Made by a program: the position numbers and the translations under genes
DNA from: Geobacteraceae bacterium
Lineage (GTDB): Bacteria; Desulfobacterota; Desulfuromonadia; Geobacterales; Pseudopelobacteraceae
Direction: 5' to 3'
NCBI GenBank assembly: GCA_021286935.1
Contig: JAJTBI010000009.1
Coordinates: 1 to 64,000 of the forward strand
Length of the DNA stretch: 64,000 bases
The notes under the pieces: model-generated
What the model was told of the DNA's origin: nothing
Databases searched by the model: none
Seen by the model: only the letters and a program-made list of their open reading frames with translations
Part shown: positions 27,025 to 35,468 of the stretch, one piece after another
Layout: the number at the start of each line of letters is the position of its first letter
Numbering within the stretch: the first letter of the stretch is position 1

Positions 27025-27426
27025 TTACAGGTTTGACGCCTTGATAAAACGATATTCCTGCGTCATCCCCTGATATCCCCAGGAATCCGCCCTGACGTCA
27101 TGGATAACAATATAACTGGCTTCGTCAATCTCTCTCAGCAGTTCCCGCATAGCGGCAAAGACCTGACGGCAATAGGTGGACTTTTCCTGTTTGGTATTAG
27201 TACCTTCGGTAATTTTGATGTCAAGGTAAAAACTGTTTGTAGCGCTTGCTTCCAGCGAGCTGCCGTTGATGAACCATCTGCCTGCCGGAACCGGCTCCAC
27301 CAGCACCGCGGTTACCTCCGGCTTCTTGCCCAGCAGTTCAGCGGTCAGCCGGGTCAGCCTGGTTGCGATAGCTTCCGCCAGTTGCGGTGATGGCTCACAG
27401 GAAACTTTGACATTCAGACAGGGCAT
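27025..27426 (-). CDS. Tautomerase/MIF-superfamily protein
   Basis: 133 residues beginning Met-Pro (MPCLNVKVS), so the catalytic N-terminal proline of the 4-oxalocrotonate tautomerase superfamily would be exposed after Met removal. The MIF-like length and ASYIVIHDVRADSWGYQGMTQ, a two-unit equivalent of the ending of short 4-OT proteins, support this. It catalyses keto-enol chemistry on an unknown substrate. The gene ends 2 nt from the downstream isochorismatase-fold start side and shares its transcript. A decayed short 4-OT gene lies at 40819-40987. Confidence 0.82.
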   Translation of the reverse strand: MPCLNVKVSCEPSPQLAEAIATRLTRLTAELLGKKPEVTAVLVEPVPAGRWFINGSSLEASATNSFYLDIKITEGTNTKQEKSTYCRQVFAAMRELLREIDEASYIVIHDVRADSWGYQGMTQEYRFIKASNL

Positions 27427-27428
27427 GG

Positions 27429-28055
27429 TCAGGCTCCTTTCAGGGCACGCTGGTTGGATGTATAGATGCTGTCCCGCTCCGGCTCACCGCCGCTTGCAAT
27501 CAGCCCTAACCACTCATCGGTGTTCAGCACCGCAGCAAAACGTGACTGCAGCACCACCGTTGTTACCCGGTGAATCTCCTCTGCTGTTGCGCTGCCGGCT
27601 TTGTTGGTATAGGCCAGTGACCCGCTGGCATCGGCCAGAAACTCCACCTGAAAGCCGCGGTGCAGGGCGGCAATGGCAGTGGAGAGATCGCAGTTGTGGG
27701 TCATATAGCCGACAATGGTCACTGTGGTTATCTGTTGTTCCTTGAGCCAGGCCTCCAGGTCGGTCTTGCAGAACGCCACCGGCATATCCTTCAGCACATA
27801 ATGGTCCCAGCCCCGCGACGTCACCACCGGGTGCAGTTCAGCACCTGCGGTTCCTTCAGCCATGAATGGTGCCGAGGCAGGCAGGATGTTCTGTACCGCC
27901 ACCACTGATATGTTGGCGGCCCTGGCAGCATCCATGGCCCTGCCGATGTTGGCCAGCGATTGTTCCACCGGCGGCCAGGTGATCGGTAGCTTGCCGCCGA
28001 TGTAGTCGTTCTGCACATCAATCACGATCAAAGCTCTGCGTAACGTGGTTTGCAT
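27429..28055 (-). CDS. Isochorismatase-fold cysteine hydrolase
   Basis: 208 residues from the ATG at 28055 (AGGAG upstream). The catalytic triad of the cysteine hydrolase family is in place: Asp13 (VIDVQNDY), Lys89 (YVLKD) and Cys122 (GYMTHNCDLSTA). Members hydrolyse amides such as nicotinamide, biuret or ureidoacrylate. It is transcribed divergently from a GlxA-type regulator, a common arrangement in which the regulator controls the hydrolase (inference), and is followed by the tautomerase gene. Confidence 0.88.
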   Translation of the reverse strand: MQTTLRRALIVIDVQNDYIGGKLPITWPPVEQSLANIGRAMDAARAANISVVAVQNILPASAPFMAEGTAGAELHPVVTSRGWDHYVLKDMPVAFCKTDLEAWLKEQQITTVTIVGYMTHNCDLSTAIAALHRGFQVEFLADASGSLAYTNKAGSATAEEIHRVTTVVLQSRFAAVLNTDEWLGLIASGGEPERDSIYTSNQRALKGA

Positions 28056-28142
28056 AGTCTGCTCCTTTGGCATGAACTGGCTGAGATGGTTTGAGTATCT
28101 GCGTATTCACGCCATAAAACAAGTGGCCTGATTGACATAATT

Positions 28143-28151
28143 TGCTATAAT
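28143..28151 (+). promoter_or_regulatory. Extended -10 promoter of GlxA-type regulator
   Basis: TGCTATAAT is a perfect extended -10 element 26 nt before the start codon. No good -35 is seen at the usual distance, which fits an extended -10 promoter. Confidence 0.55.
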
Positions 28152-28177
28152 CGGGCCATATTTATACGGGAGATACC

Positions 28178-29146
28178 ATGCAGGCCGAAACCATTGCCGT
28201 GATCGCCTTTGATCAGATCAGTCCCTTTCTGCTTGCCATGCCCTGTACCGTGTTCAGGGATGATCCAACCAGACCGGATGCACCCCGCTTCAGGCTGCTG
28301 GTCTGCTCTGCAGAAAAGCGCACAATGCAAAGCAGCGCCGGTTTTGCCATACAGACCTGCCACACACTACGGGATGCAGAGCAGGCTGATATCGTGATTG
28401 TGCCCAGCTGGCGTGATCCGCAGGAATTGCCGCCGCAACGGCTGCTACAGTGCCTGCAGGCCGCTCACAAACGGGGGGCACTGGTGGTGGGGTTATGTCT
28501 GGGAACCTATGTGCTGGCTGCAGCCGGACTGCTGGATGGCCGTCCGGCAACCACCCACTGGGGATGGACTGATGACCTGGCCCAACGCTACCCGCAGATA
28601 ACCCTGCAACCGGATGTCCTGTATGTGGATGATGGTGATGTAATAACCTCGGCCGGGGTGGCTGCGGGGATTGACTGCTGCCTGCATCTGCTGCGCCGCT
28701 TGCATGGTGCTGAAGTGGCCACCCATGTGGCCAGACGGATGGTGGTACCGCCCCACCGTCAGGGGGGACAGGCGCAATTTATCGAGATGCCGGTTGGCAG
28801 AAGTGGGGCAGAGGACCGCTTTGGACAGAATCTGGAATGGGTGCAGCGTAATCTTGATCAGTCACACTCACTGGACAGCCTTGCAGCACGCTTCATGATG
28901 AGCCGCCGGACCTTTACCCGCCGTTTCAGGCAGGTGACCGGCAGCACGGTGAGTGATTGGTTGCTGAATCAGCGTCTGGCCCGCGCCCAGCGGTTATTGG
29001 AAACCACTGCCAAATCAATCGATCAGGTGGCACAGGATGCTGGTTTTGGTTCTGAGGCTGCCCTGCGGCAGCAGTTCAACAAGGTACTTAAGACCTCGCC
29101 GACCCGCTACCGCAGGGAGTTTCGGGGGAACAGCACAACACAGTAG
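28178..29146 (+). CDS. GlxA-family regulator (DJ-1/PfpI domain + AraC helix-turn-helix)
   Basis: 322 residues with GGGAG before the ATG. Residues 1-180 form a class-I amidotransferase-like DJ-1/PfpI domain with the elbow cysteine in GLCLGTYVLAAAGLLDGR. Residues 215-318 are an AraC-type double helix-turn-helix (SLDSLAARFMMSRRTFTRRF, IDQVAQDAGFGSEAALRQQF). The N-terminal domain probably binds a small molecule. Divergence from the isochorismatase-fold gene suggests control of that hydrolase and the tautomerase. Confidence 0.92.
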   Translation: MQAETIAVIAFDQISPFLLAMPCTVFRDDPTRPDAPRFRLLVCSAEKRTMQSSAGFAIQTCHTLRDAEQADIVIVPSWRDPQELPPQRLLQCLQAAHKRGALVVGLCLGTYVLAAAGLLDGRPATTHWGWTDDLAQRYPQITLQPDVLYVDDGDVITSAGVAAGIDCCLHLLRRLHGAEVATHVARRMVVPPHRQGGQAQFIEMPVGRSGAEDRFGQNLEWVQRNLDQSHSLDSLAARFMMSRRTFTRRFRQVTGSTVSDWLLNQRLARAQRLLETTAKSIDQVAQDAGFGSEAALRQQFNKVLKTSPTRYRREFRGNSTTQ

Positions 29147-29153
29147 CCAGACT

Positions 29154-30482
29154 TTAGGGTTTCCATTTAAAGTATCGACAGGTTTCTTCTTTAACTACCT
29201 TTGAGAGTATCAGCAGGCCAATGGTGTTGGGGATGATCATCATGCCGTTCATCAGGTCCGAGAAGTTCCAGACAAACTCCAGCTTCATCATTGACCCCAA
29301 CAGCACGACACAGACAAAGACCACCCGGTATGGCTTGATCGATTTTGGCCCCAGCAGGTACTCAATCGCTTTTTCACCGTAGTAGTTCCAGCCGATCAGG
29401 GTTGATCCGGCAAACAGGGCCGTTGCGATGGCCACCAGAATCACGCCGGGCTGGCCCAGTACGGCGCCAAAGCTTACGCTGGTCAACTGGCCGGCCGGAA
29501 CCTTGTCGAGCCAGGCAGTGCCGGTCAGGATTACCAGTGCGGTCATGCTGCAGACCACCAGAGTGTCAATAAAGGTCTGGGTCATGCTGACCAGTGACTG
29601 TTTAACCGGATCATGGGTGCGGGCCGCTGCCGCAGCAATCGGGGCTGATCCCATGCCGGATTCATTGGAAAATACGCCACGGGCAATACCAAAACGCATG
29701 GCAGCCGCAATGGTTGAACCGGCAAGTCCGCCACCAGCGGCAGCCGGACTGAAGGCGCCCTGAAAGATCAAACCGAGGGCATGGGGGATCTTGTCCAGAC
29801 TCAGTGCCAGCACCACCAGACCACCAACCACATACCCGACAATCATGAACGGCACCAGTATTGAGGTGGCCTTGCCGATGGATTTGATCCCGCCCAAAAT
29901 GACCAGACCGGTCATCAGCATCAGCACCAGACCGGTGATCCAGGTATCAACGTTAAAGGTGGATTTAAAGATGGTGGCAACGGCATTGGCCTGGGTCATG
30001 TTGCCGATACCAAAGGTGGCCAGGGCGGTAAAGACCGCAAACAGCCAGCCCAATCTTGGCAGGTTTGCGCCCTTACTCAAGTAGTACATCGGGCCGCCCC
30101 GCATGCCGTGGGGCCCTTTTTCACGGTATTTAACCGCCAGTACCGCCTCGGCATATTTGGTTGCCATCCCCACCAGTCCGGTCATCCACATCCAGAACAC
30201 AGCCCCCGGCCCGCCCAGTGATATGGCGGTTGCCACACCTACGATGTTGCCGATCCCCACCGTAGCCGCTAGTGCTGTCATCAAAGCAGCAAAGTGGCTG
30301 ATATCGCCATCACCGGCATGCTCCTTGTGCCAGATCAGGGCAAAGGCATGGCCCAGGGCGCGGAATTGTACTCCCCGCAGGATAACCGTCAGATACAGTC
30401 CGGTGCCAACCAGTAGTGCCAATATCGGCGGTCCCCAGATGAAATTGGACAAGGTAGCTATCAGGGCTTCAATGATCTGCAT
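29154..30482 (-). CDS. Alanine/glycine:cation symporter (AGCS family)
   Basis: 442 residues, ten or eleven helices. The family signature around KYAEAVLAVKYREKGPHGMR, followed by GGPMYYLSKG, is clear, as is ARGVFSNESGMGSAPIAAA. AGCS proteins import alanine or glycine with Na+ or H+. It is monocistronic, convergent with the GlxA-type gene with 7 nt between the stops. A small hairpin (about 30556-30573) lies upstream but lacks a U-tract. Confidence 0.94.
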   Translation of the reverse strand: MQIIEALIATLSNFIWGPPILALLVGTGLYLTVILRGVQFRALGHAFALIWHKEHAGDGDISHFAALMTALAATVGIGNIVGVATAISLGGPGAVFWMWMTGLVGMATKYAEAVLAVKYREKGPHGMRGGPMYYLSKGANLPRLGWLFAVFTALATFGIGNMTQANAVATIFKSTFNVDTWITGLVLMLMTGLVILGGIKSIGKATSILVPFMIVGYVVGGLVVLALSLDKIPHALGLIFQGAFSPAAAGGGLAGSTIAAAMRFGIARGVFSNESGMGSAPIAAAAARTHDPVKQSLVSMTQTFIDTLVVCSMTALVILTGTAWLDKVPAGQLTSVSFGAVLGQPGVILVAIATALFAGSTLIGWNYYGEKAIEYLLGPKSIKPYRVVFVCVVLLGSMMKLEFVWNFSDLMNGMMIIPNTIGLLILSKVVKEETCRYFKWKP

Positions 30483-30658
30483 CTGTTCTCCCAGCGTGTC
30501 ATGGATTGCCCGATGGTCAGCGGGCTGATTACGACGCGGCGCTACGTTACCGCAACTGCCTGAAAAAATCAGGCAAAAATTGGAGTATAGGGTGAATAAG
30601 GGAGAATATTTTCTGCATTTTTTACGGGATTAAACAGGTATCAGGATGGATATCGGGG

Positions 30659-31417
30659 TTATCCCTTGATGCTGACACCAGCCTCTCTAATGGCTTCTGC
30701 GGCTGCCTGATAGGCCTGCATCTGCAATGCGGCCTGGGTGGCGGGGTCGTTGGGCTTTTGCAGCTTACGTTCCAGCATCTGTTTTACGGATTGAAACAGT
30801 TGCTTTAGTTTTTCAAGTTCCTCTTTGTCAGCACGATCTGCAGCGTTTTCCGCTTTGCTTTGATTGGCCTGCTCAAGGTAACTGCTGCCCTTGTCGCTTG
30901 AGTCTTTATCCTTTGCATCATCCGTTTTGCTGTCCGCTTCAGTTTGCTCAGTATTGCTACTTTCAGGTGCTGTTTCTGCGGTTGCCTCTGCAGCAGCAGC
31001 CTCGGCCTGACCGCTAGAATCGGTGGTAGTTGCCACCTGAGTGTCTGACCCGGTTAACGCTTCAGAACCATCACTGCCACCACTACTGCCTTTCAGCGCA
31101 CCGATCTGAGCCGCAATCTGCTTCAGTTCTGCCTTAAGGGATTTAGCTGCAGAAGCGCTCATGAACGGGATCATCTGCTTCAGCATCTTCAGCCGATCTT
31201 TCAGCATCTTGATTTTATCAGCCTTACTCTGGCGATCTGAGGTCTTCTTGTCTGGCAGCTGCTTCAGGGCTTCACGCGTATCTGCCAGCCGTTTGACCTG
31301 CTGTTCGTAATAGGCATCCGCACGGTTTGAACCGGCACTGCTGATGCCTTTGAAAAACGCCCGTTCCGTCTTGCTAAGCGGTACATTGTACTGGTTGAGC
31401 AGTGACATGAGTTCCAT
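30659..31417 (-). CDS. Low-complexity Ala/Glu/Ser-rich coiled-coil protein, unknown
   Basis: 252 residues from the ATG at 31417 (GAGG 6 nt upstream). The N-terminal third is basic and helical (KIKMLKDRLKMLKQMIPFM). The middle (about 115-185) is Ser/Thr/Ala/Asp/Glu low complexity. The C-terminus is again a predicted coiled coil (LEKLKQLFQSVKQMLERKLQ). There is no signal peptide or transmembrane helix. No family was recognised; it may be a structural or scaffold protein. Confidence 0.65.
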   Translation of the reverse strand: MELMSLLNQYNVPLSKTERAFFKGISSAGSNRADAYYEQQVKRLADTREALKQLPDKKTSDRQSKADKIKMLKDRLKMLKQMIPFMSASAAKSLKAELKQIAAQIGALKGSSGGSDGSEALTGSDTQVATTTDSSGQAEAAAAEATAETAPESSNTEQTEADSKTDDAKDKDSSDKGSSYLEQANQSKAENAADRADKEELEKLKQLFQSVKQMLERKLQKPNDPATQAALQMQAYQAAAEAIREAGVSIKG

Positions 31418-31482
31418 GGGCCACCTCGATAGCAAACTGAGTACTTTGCTTATCGGCAGAAGTGGAATCTCTATGTATCTAC

Positions 31483-31516
31483 AAAAAATACGGCCCGACT
31501 ATTTGATCGGGCCGTA
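31483..31516 (-). terminator. Intrinsic terminator after nitroreductase-like gene
   Basis: A perfect 10-bp stem (31489-31498 with 31507-31516, 8-nt loop) is followed on the minus strand by six T, 25 nt after the nitroreductase-like stop. Confidence 0.85.
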
Positions 31517-31540
31517 GGGGCGTGCTACACGGTATAAGTA

Positions 31541-32143
31541 CTAGGTAAACAGCTTCACCCGTTCTGATACCGATTGAAACTCTTTTGCTCCCGGTTGGGC
31601 AGCCGGTTTGCCAAACGGCATCTGGGCGATCAGTTTCCAGGATGACGGAATTTCCCAGGCAGCCTTCACAGCATCATCGATCACCGGGTTATAGTGCTGT
31701 AATGAAGCACCCCAGCCTTGTAGTTCCAGTGCGGTCCAGATTGCAAGCTGCAACATGCCTGAGGACTGGAGTGACCAGAGCGGAAAGTTGTCACGGTATG
31801 TCGGGAATTGCTGCTGGAGCCCCTCAACCACCTGCATATCCTCAAAATAGAGGATCGTGCCATAGCCACTGAGAAAGGCATTGTTGATCTTCTCTTCAGT
31901 CGGCGCGAAATTTTCCGGTGGCACGATCTTTTGCAGCTCAGCCTTGGTAAGGTTCCACAGGCGGTCATGCTGCGGTCCCAGCAGGATCACGACCCTGGCG
32001 CTTTGGGAATTGAACGATGACGGCACATGCAGCACAGCCTGCTCAACCAGTTCCCTGATCTGCTCATCGCTGCTTAACGGCTCTTTTTTAAGTGCGTAAT
32101 AGGTCCTTCTATTTTTCAGTGCATCGATAAATGCTGTTGTCAT
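31541..32143 (-). CDS. Nitroreductase-family flavoprotein
   Basis: 200 residues. The start (FIDALKNRRTYYALKKEPL, with the FMN-contacting RR/Y pattern) and the SFNSQSARVVILLG segment identify the nitroreductase/HBN1-like branch. GWGASLQHYNP is the conserved FMN loop. These enzymes reduce nitro groups, quinones or enals with NAD(P)H. The gene is divergent from the TetR-AcuI locus, which also handles electrophiles, and it ends at a clear terminator. Confidence 0.88.
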   Translation of the reverse strand: MTTAFIDALKNRRTYYALKKEPLSSDEQIRELVEQAVLHVPSSFNSQSARVVILLGPQHDRLWNLTKAELQKIVPPENFAPTEEKINNAFLSGYGTILYFEDMQVVEGLQQQFPTYRDNFPLWSLQSSGMLQLAIWTALELQGWGASLQHYNPVIDDAVKAAWEIPSSWKLIAQMPFGKPAAQPGAKEFQSVSERVKLFT

Positions 32144-32265
32144 GACGGTTCTCCTTTACGTGAAACCGTTTGCACATCTCAGTTCCCTACAGGCTATATT
32201 CTACAACCAAAATAGTCAAGTTAAATGAGAATGGAGGTCTACAGACAGGCCTTTGAAAAAACCGC

Positions 32266-32294
32266 TTGACTTACCAGACCAATCGGTCTAGTAA
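32266..32294 (+). promoter_or_regulatory. Promoter and embedded operator of the TetR gene
   Basis: TTGACT (32266-32271), a 17-nt spacer and TAGTAA (32289-32294). The spacer and -10 contain the dyad ACCAGAC-N6-GTCTAGT, closely related to the dyad at 32898-32922. Transcription should begin only one or two bases before the ATG at 32303, implying a nearly leaderless message. Confidence 0.7.
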
Positions 32295-32302
32295 TCCCGC
32301 CC

Positions 32303-32884
32303 ATGGAAAAGAAAGATACCCGCAGCGACATCATTAAAATTGGCACCGAGTTGATCTCCCGCCAGGGCTATAATGCCACCGGCATTGAGATGGTACTGAA
32401 GGAGGCCGGGGTTCCCAAAGGCTCGTTCTACCACTATTTCAAGAGCAAGGAAGAGTTCGGTCTGGCGGTGATGGATGTCTTTGCCAACTACTACAGCCAG
32501 CGGATGACCGCGCTGCTGCAGGATACGGCTTTGTCTCCATTAAGCCGTATCAGGAAGCTGCTGGAAGGTTCACTGCAACGTTTCAGCAATAACCAGTGCA
32601 GCAAAGGCTGCCTGATCGGTAATTTGGGGCAGGAAATGGCTGACCAGAACGAGCGGTTCCGCGCCCGCTTGGATCAGATCTTTGACGATTGGCGGTGCCT
32701 GTTTGCCGACTGTCTGCGGGAGGCGCAGGTTGCGAAAGAGTTGGACAGCCGCCTTGATGCCGAGCCATTGGCCTCTTTTGTCCTGTCCGGTTGGGAAGGG
32801 GCAATTCTGCGGGCCAAAGTGATGAAGTCGCCGAAACCGCTGCAGGATTTTATTGAGGTGCTTTTTAAGGTTACCCTGCGCTAA
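32303..32884 (+). CDS. TetR-family regulator, NemR/AcuR-like
   Basis: 193 residues. The helix-turn-helix (about 10-55) contains NATGIEMVLKEAGVPKGSFYHYF, nearly the NemR/AcuR recognition helix. A CSKGCLIGNLGQEMAD segment around residue 100 holds the cysteine that in NemR senses electrophiles. A related operator lies in its own promoter and in front of the downstream reductase, so it most likely represses both until an electrophile or acrylate-type compound binds (inference). Confidence 0.9.
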   Translation: MEKKDTRSDIIKIGTELISRQGYNATGIEMVLKEAGVPKGSFYHYFKSKEEFGLAVMDVFANYYSQRMTALLQDTALSPLSRIRKLLEGSLQRFSNNQCSKGCLIGNLGQEMADQNERFRARLDQIFDDWRCLFADCLREAQVAKELDSRLDAEPLASFVLSGWEGAILRAKVMKSPKPLQDFIEVLFKVTLR

Positions 32885-32897
32885 AAAAATTTAGCCA

Positions 32898-32922
32898 AAA
32901 ACTAGACGACCGGTCTAGTTTT
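32898..32922. promoter_or_regulatory. Operator in front of acuI/yhdH-like gene
   Basis: AAAACTAGAC-N5-GTCTAGTTTT is a perfect 10+10 dyad, 18 nt before the reductase start. Its core ACTAGAC/GTCTAGT matches the dyad in the TetR promoter, with a spacer one base shorter. Confidence 0.75.
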
Positions 32923-32940
32923 ACAAGGAGGAGCATAGCT

Positions 32941-33942
32941 ATGGACGCACATACAACCTTCAAGGCCCTGGTTGTAACAAAAGGCGAAGACAAACAGTTC
33001 ACACGGACTATTCAGGAGCGAACCATTGCAGAGCTGCCTCCCGGTGATCTGCTGGTGCGGGTGCGTTACTCCTCGCTTAACTACAAGGATGCCCTGTCTG
33101 CCACCGGCCATCCCGGCGTGACCCGTCAGTTTCCCCATACACCGGGCATTGATGCGGCCGGCGAGGTGGTTTCATGTGCAAACGGCACATTTACACCGGG
33201 TCAGCAGGTACTGATCACCGGTTATGATCTGGGGATGGAGACCGACGGTGGTTGGGGCGGATACATCCGCATCCCCTCTGAATGGGCGGTGCCATTACCT
33301 GCCGGCCTTGATCTACGTGAGAGTATGATAATCGGTACCGCCGGGTTCACGGCAGCGCTGTCGGTGCTGAAACTGGAGCAGGCCGGTGTCAAGCCCGGTA
33401 CTGGTGACGTGCTGGTTACCGGCGCCACCGGCGGAGTGGGTAGTATTGCGGTTGCCATCCTTGCCAGGGCGGGCTATCGGGTGGTGGCAGCCACCGGCAA
33501 GAATAGCGATGCAGCCTATCTGCATACCTTGGGGGCGTCAGAGGTGATCACCCGTGAACAGCTCACTGAAGGGGTCGATCGTCCCATGTTGAAAGAACGC
33601 TGGGCCGGTGTGGTGGATGTGGTTGGTGGTGAGATGCTGGTGGCGGCACTGAAATCAACCCGCTACGGCGGGGCGGTGACCTGTTGCGGGCTCGTAGGAT
33701 CCACCGATCTGGCCATGAATATCTATCCCTTTATCTTACGCGGTGTCAGCCTGATCGGTATTGATTCCGTCAACTGCCCGATGGGACCACGTCTGCAGGC
33801 CTGGGAACGGCTTGCCGGAGCATGGCGCCCGGAGCATCTGGCAACCGTTGCAAACGAGGTAACGCTGGAGAATCTTGAAGAGAAACTGCAGGCTATCCTG
33901 CAGGGCAAGATGCGGGGGCGTACGGTTATTTCGCTGCCGTAG
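32941..33942 (+). CDS. acuI: Acryloyl-CoA reductase-like MDR oxidoreductase (YhdH/AcuI)
   Basis: 333 residues; AAGGAGGAG precedes the ATG. The medium-chain reductase fold has YSSLNYKDALSATGHPGVTR near the start and the NADPH loop VTGATGGVGSIAVAI; the zinc ligands of alcohol dehydrogenases are absent, as in YhdH/AcuI. RGVSLIGIDSVNCP near the end is diagnostic. The family reduces acryloyl-CoA to propionyl-CoA with NADPH. It is paired with a NemR/AcuR-like regulator and twin operators, a known arrangement for acrylate detoxification. Confidence 0.92.
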   Translation: MDAHTTFKALVVTKGEDKQFTRTIQERTIAELPPGDLLVRVRYSSLNYKDALSATGHPGVTRQFPHTPGIDAAGEVVSCANGTFTPGQQVLITGYDLGMETDGGWGGYIRIPSEWAVPLPAGLDLRESMIIGTAGFTAALSVLKLEQAGVKPGTGDVLVTGATGGVGSIAVAILARAGYRVVAATGKNSDAAYLHTLGASEVITREQLTEGVDRPMLKERWAGVVDVVGGEMLVAALKSTRYGGAVTCCGLVGSTDLAMNIYPFILRGVSLIGIDSVNCPMGPRLQAWERLAGAWRPEHLATVANEVTLENLEEKLQAILQGKMRGRTVISLP

Positions 33943-33971
33943 AACTACTCACTACATATCGGAGGAATACC

Positions 33972-34541
33972 ATGAAGATTGTCAGTCTGCTGGGCAGTCC
34001 CCGCACCAACGGCAACAGCGCCACTATTGCCGGACATTTTATGCAAACAGCCGCAGGGCTGGGGGCTGAAACCCAGACCTTTGAACTGAACCGTCTGATT
34101 TATCGTGGCTGTCAGGCCTGCTATGCCTGCAAGACCGGACGGGAAGACTGCGTACTGAATGACGGCCTGACTGAAGTTCTGGCAGCGGTGCAGGCTGCTG
34201 ATCTGGTGGTGTTGGCCTCGCCGGTCTATTACGGCGACCTCACCATGCAGCTTAAGGGGTTCATAGACCGTAGCTACTCCTATCTGGTGCCGGACTACCT
34301 GACCAACCCGCAGCCAAGTCGGCTTTCTCCCAAGAAACTGGTCTTTATCCAGACCCAGGGACAACCTGAAGAGAGTATGTTTGCTGATATCTTCCCCCGT
34401 TATGACTTTTTCCTGAAATGGATGGGCTTTACGGAGACCAGCCTGATTCGAGTCTGTGGCATCGGGCCAGCCTCTGTGGATGCCGTGCCTGACCATATAC
34501 TGCAGCAGGCGGAGGCGGTGGCGCGCCGGATGCTGTCCTGA
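33972..34541 (+). CDS. Flavodoxin-fold NAD(P)H/FMN reductase with Cys cluster motif
   Basis: 189 residues with GGAGG before the ATG. The FMN phosphate loop is LLGSPRTNGNSATIA. The GCQACYACKTGREDC segment (about 46-60) is the compact CxxCxxC...C site of iron-sulfur flavoproteins, and ASPVYYGDLTMQLKGFIDR binds the flavin ring. It likely carries electrons or reduces quinones, and is probably co-transcribed with the AcuI-like gene (29-nt gap). Confidence 0.88.
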   Translation: MKIVSLLGSPRTNGNSATIAGHFMQTAAGLGAETQTFELNRLIYRGCQACYACKTGREDCVLNDGLTEVLAAVQAADLVVLASPVYYGDLTMQLKGFIDRSYSYLVPDYLTNPQPSRLSPKKLVFIQTQGQPEESMFADIFPRYDFFLKWMGFTETSLIRVCGIGPASVDAVPDHILQQAEAVARRMLS

Positions 34542-34583
34542 GCAGGATGGACGGTGCGATCAGCTAGATGGTGAGAGGGATCT

Positions 34584-35456
34584 ATGGATTCTGTCATGCA
34601 CATCGAAAACTTCATTCGCAGCTTCTGGGCCTCTGACCCCAGCAACAGCCTGCACCTTGCAACCAATGAAAAGGCCTGGCAAGAACCACAGGTGGCGATA
34701 GCGCGGGGAGACGACCCGCTGTTTCTCCGCATCAAAGAGCTGATCGGCCCTTTCCTCTGGACCCCGCAAGAGGCCTATACCCTGGCATTTCCTGAAGCGC
34801 CGGCTGCTGCTGAAGAGTTGCGGGTGATCAGCTACCTCTTGCCGCAGACACCGGAAACCCGCGCTGATCAGCGCCAGGAAACCAGCGTACCGGCAGAGCG
34901 CTGGGCCCGTTCACGCTTTCATGGCGAAGAGTTCAACTGTGCATTGCGGCTGCATCTGGCAGACAGCCTGACACAGGCCGGCTACCCTGCTGTGGCGCCG
35001 GAACGGTTACCCGGCTTTGCCTACCGCCAGTCAGAACGTTTCGGCCTGGCCTCCAACTGGTCAGAGCGGCATGTTGCCTTTGTGGCCGGACACGGCACCT
35101 TTGGCCTTTCAGATGCCTTGATCACCCGCTGGGGCAAGGCTGTGCGATTCGGCTCGGTGGTTGTGCGCATCAACCTGCCGGTTACACCACGAGTATACGG
35201 TGATGACCACCATGCCTGGTGTCTCTGGTACGCCAAAGGCACCTGCGGCGCCTGCGCCAAACGCTGCCCGGTCGATGCCATCACAACCGCTACGGGCCAT
35301 GATAAACAGGCCTGTTTTACCTACATCCGTGGGACAACCGCCCCCTATGCAACCGCAACCTACGGCACCGGTGCCACCCCTTGTGGTCTGTGCCAGGTCA
35401 AGATCCCGTGTGAGGCGAATGTGCCTGCCACGCTGCTCAACCCAATCTGCAATTGA
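34584..35456 (+). CDS. 4Fe-4S double-cluster protein, QueG-like ferredoxin domain
   Basis: 290 residues. The N-terminal 200 residues are a reductase-like domain without recognised motif. The C-terminus contains a ferredoxin pair: Cys221, 224 and 228 (CGACAKRCP), Cys244 (CFTYIRG), and Cys267, 270 and 276 (CGLCQVKIPC), an arrangement like that of epoxyqueuosine reductase and reductive-dehalogenase relatives. Cobalamin-binding features were not identified. It may accept electrons from the flavodoxin-like protein encoded upstream. Confidence 0.78.
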   Translation: MDSVMHIENFIRSFWASDPSNSLHLATNEKAWQEPQVAIARGDDPLFLRIKELIGPFLWTPQEAYTLAFPEAPAAAEELRVISYLLPQTPETRADQRQETSVPAERWARSRFHGEEFNCALRLHLADSLTQAGYPAVAPERLPGFAYRQSERFGLASNWSERHVAFVAGHGTFGLSDALITRWGKAVRFGSVVVRINLPVTPRVYGDDHHAWCLWYAKGTCGACAKRCPVDAITTATGHDKQACFTYIRGTTAPYATATYGTGATPCGLCQVKIPCEANVPATLLNPICN

Positions 35457-35468
35457 AAGGAACATGCG

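Noticed and set aside
30556-30573. Small hairpin GCCTGA...TCAGGC as terminator
   Set aside because: The 6-bp stem has no T tract on the 3' side on either strand.
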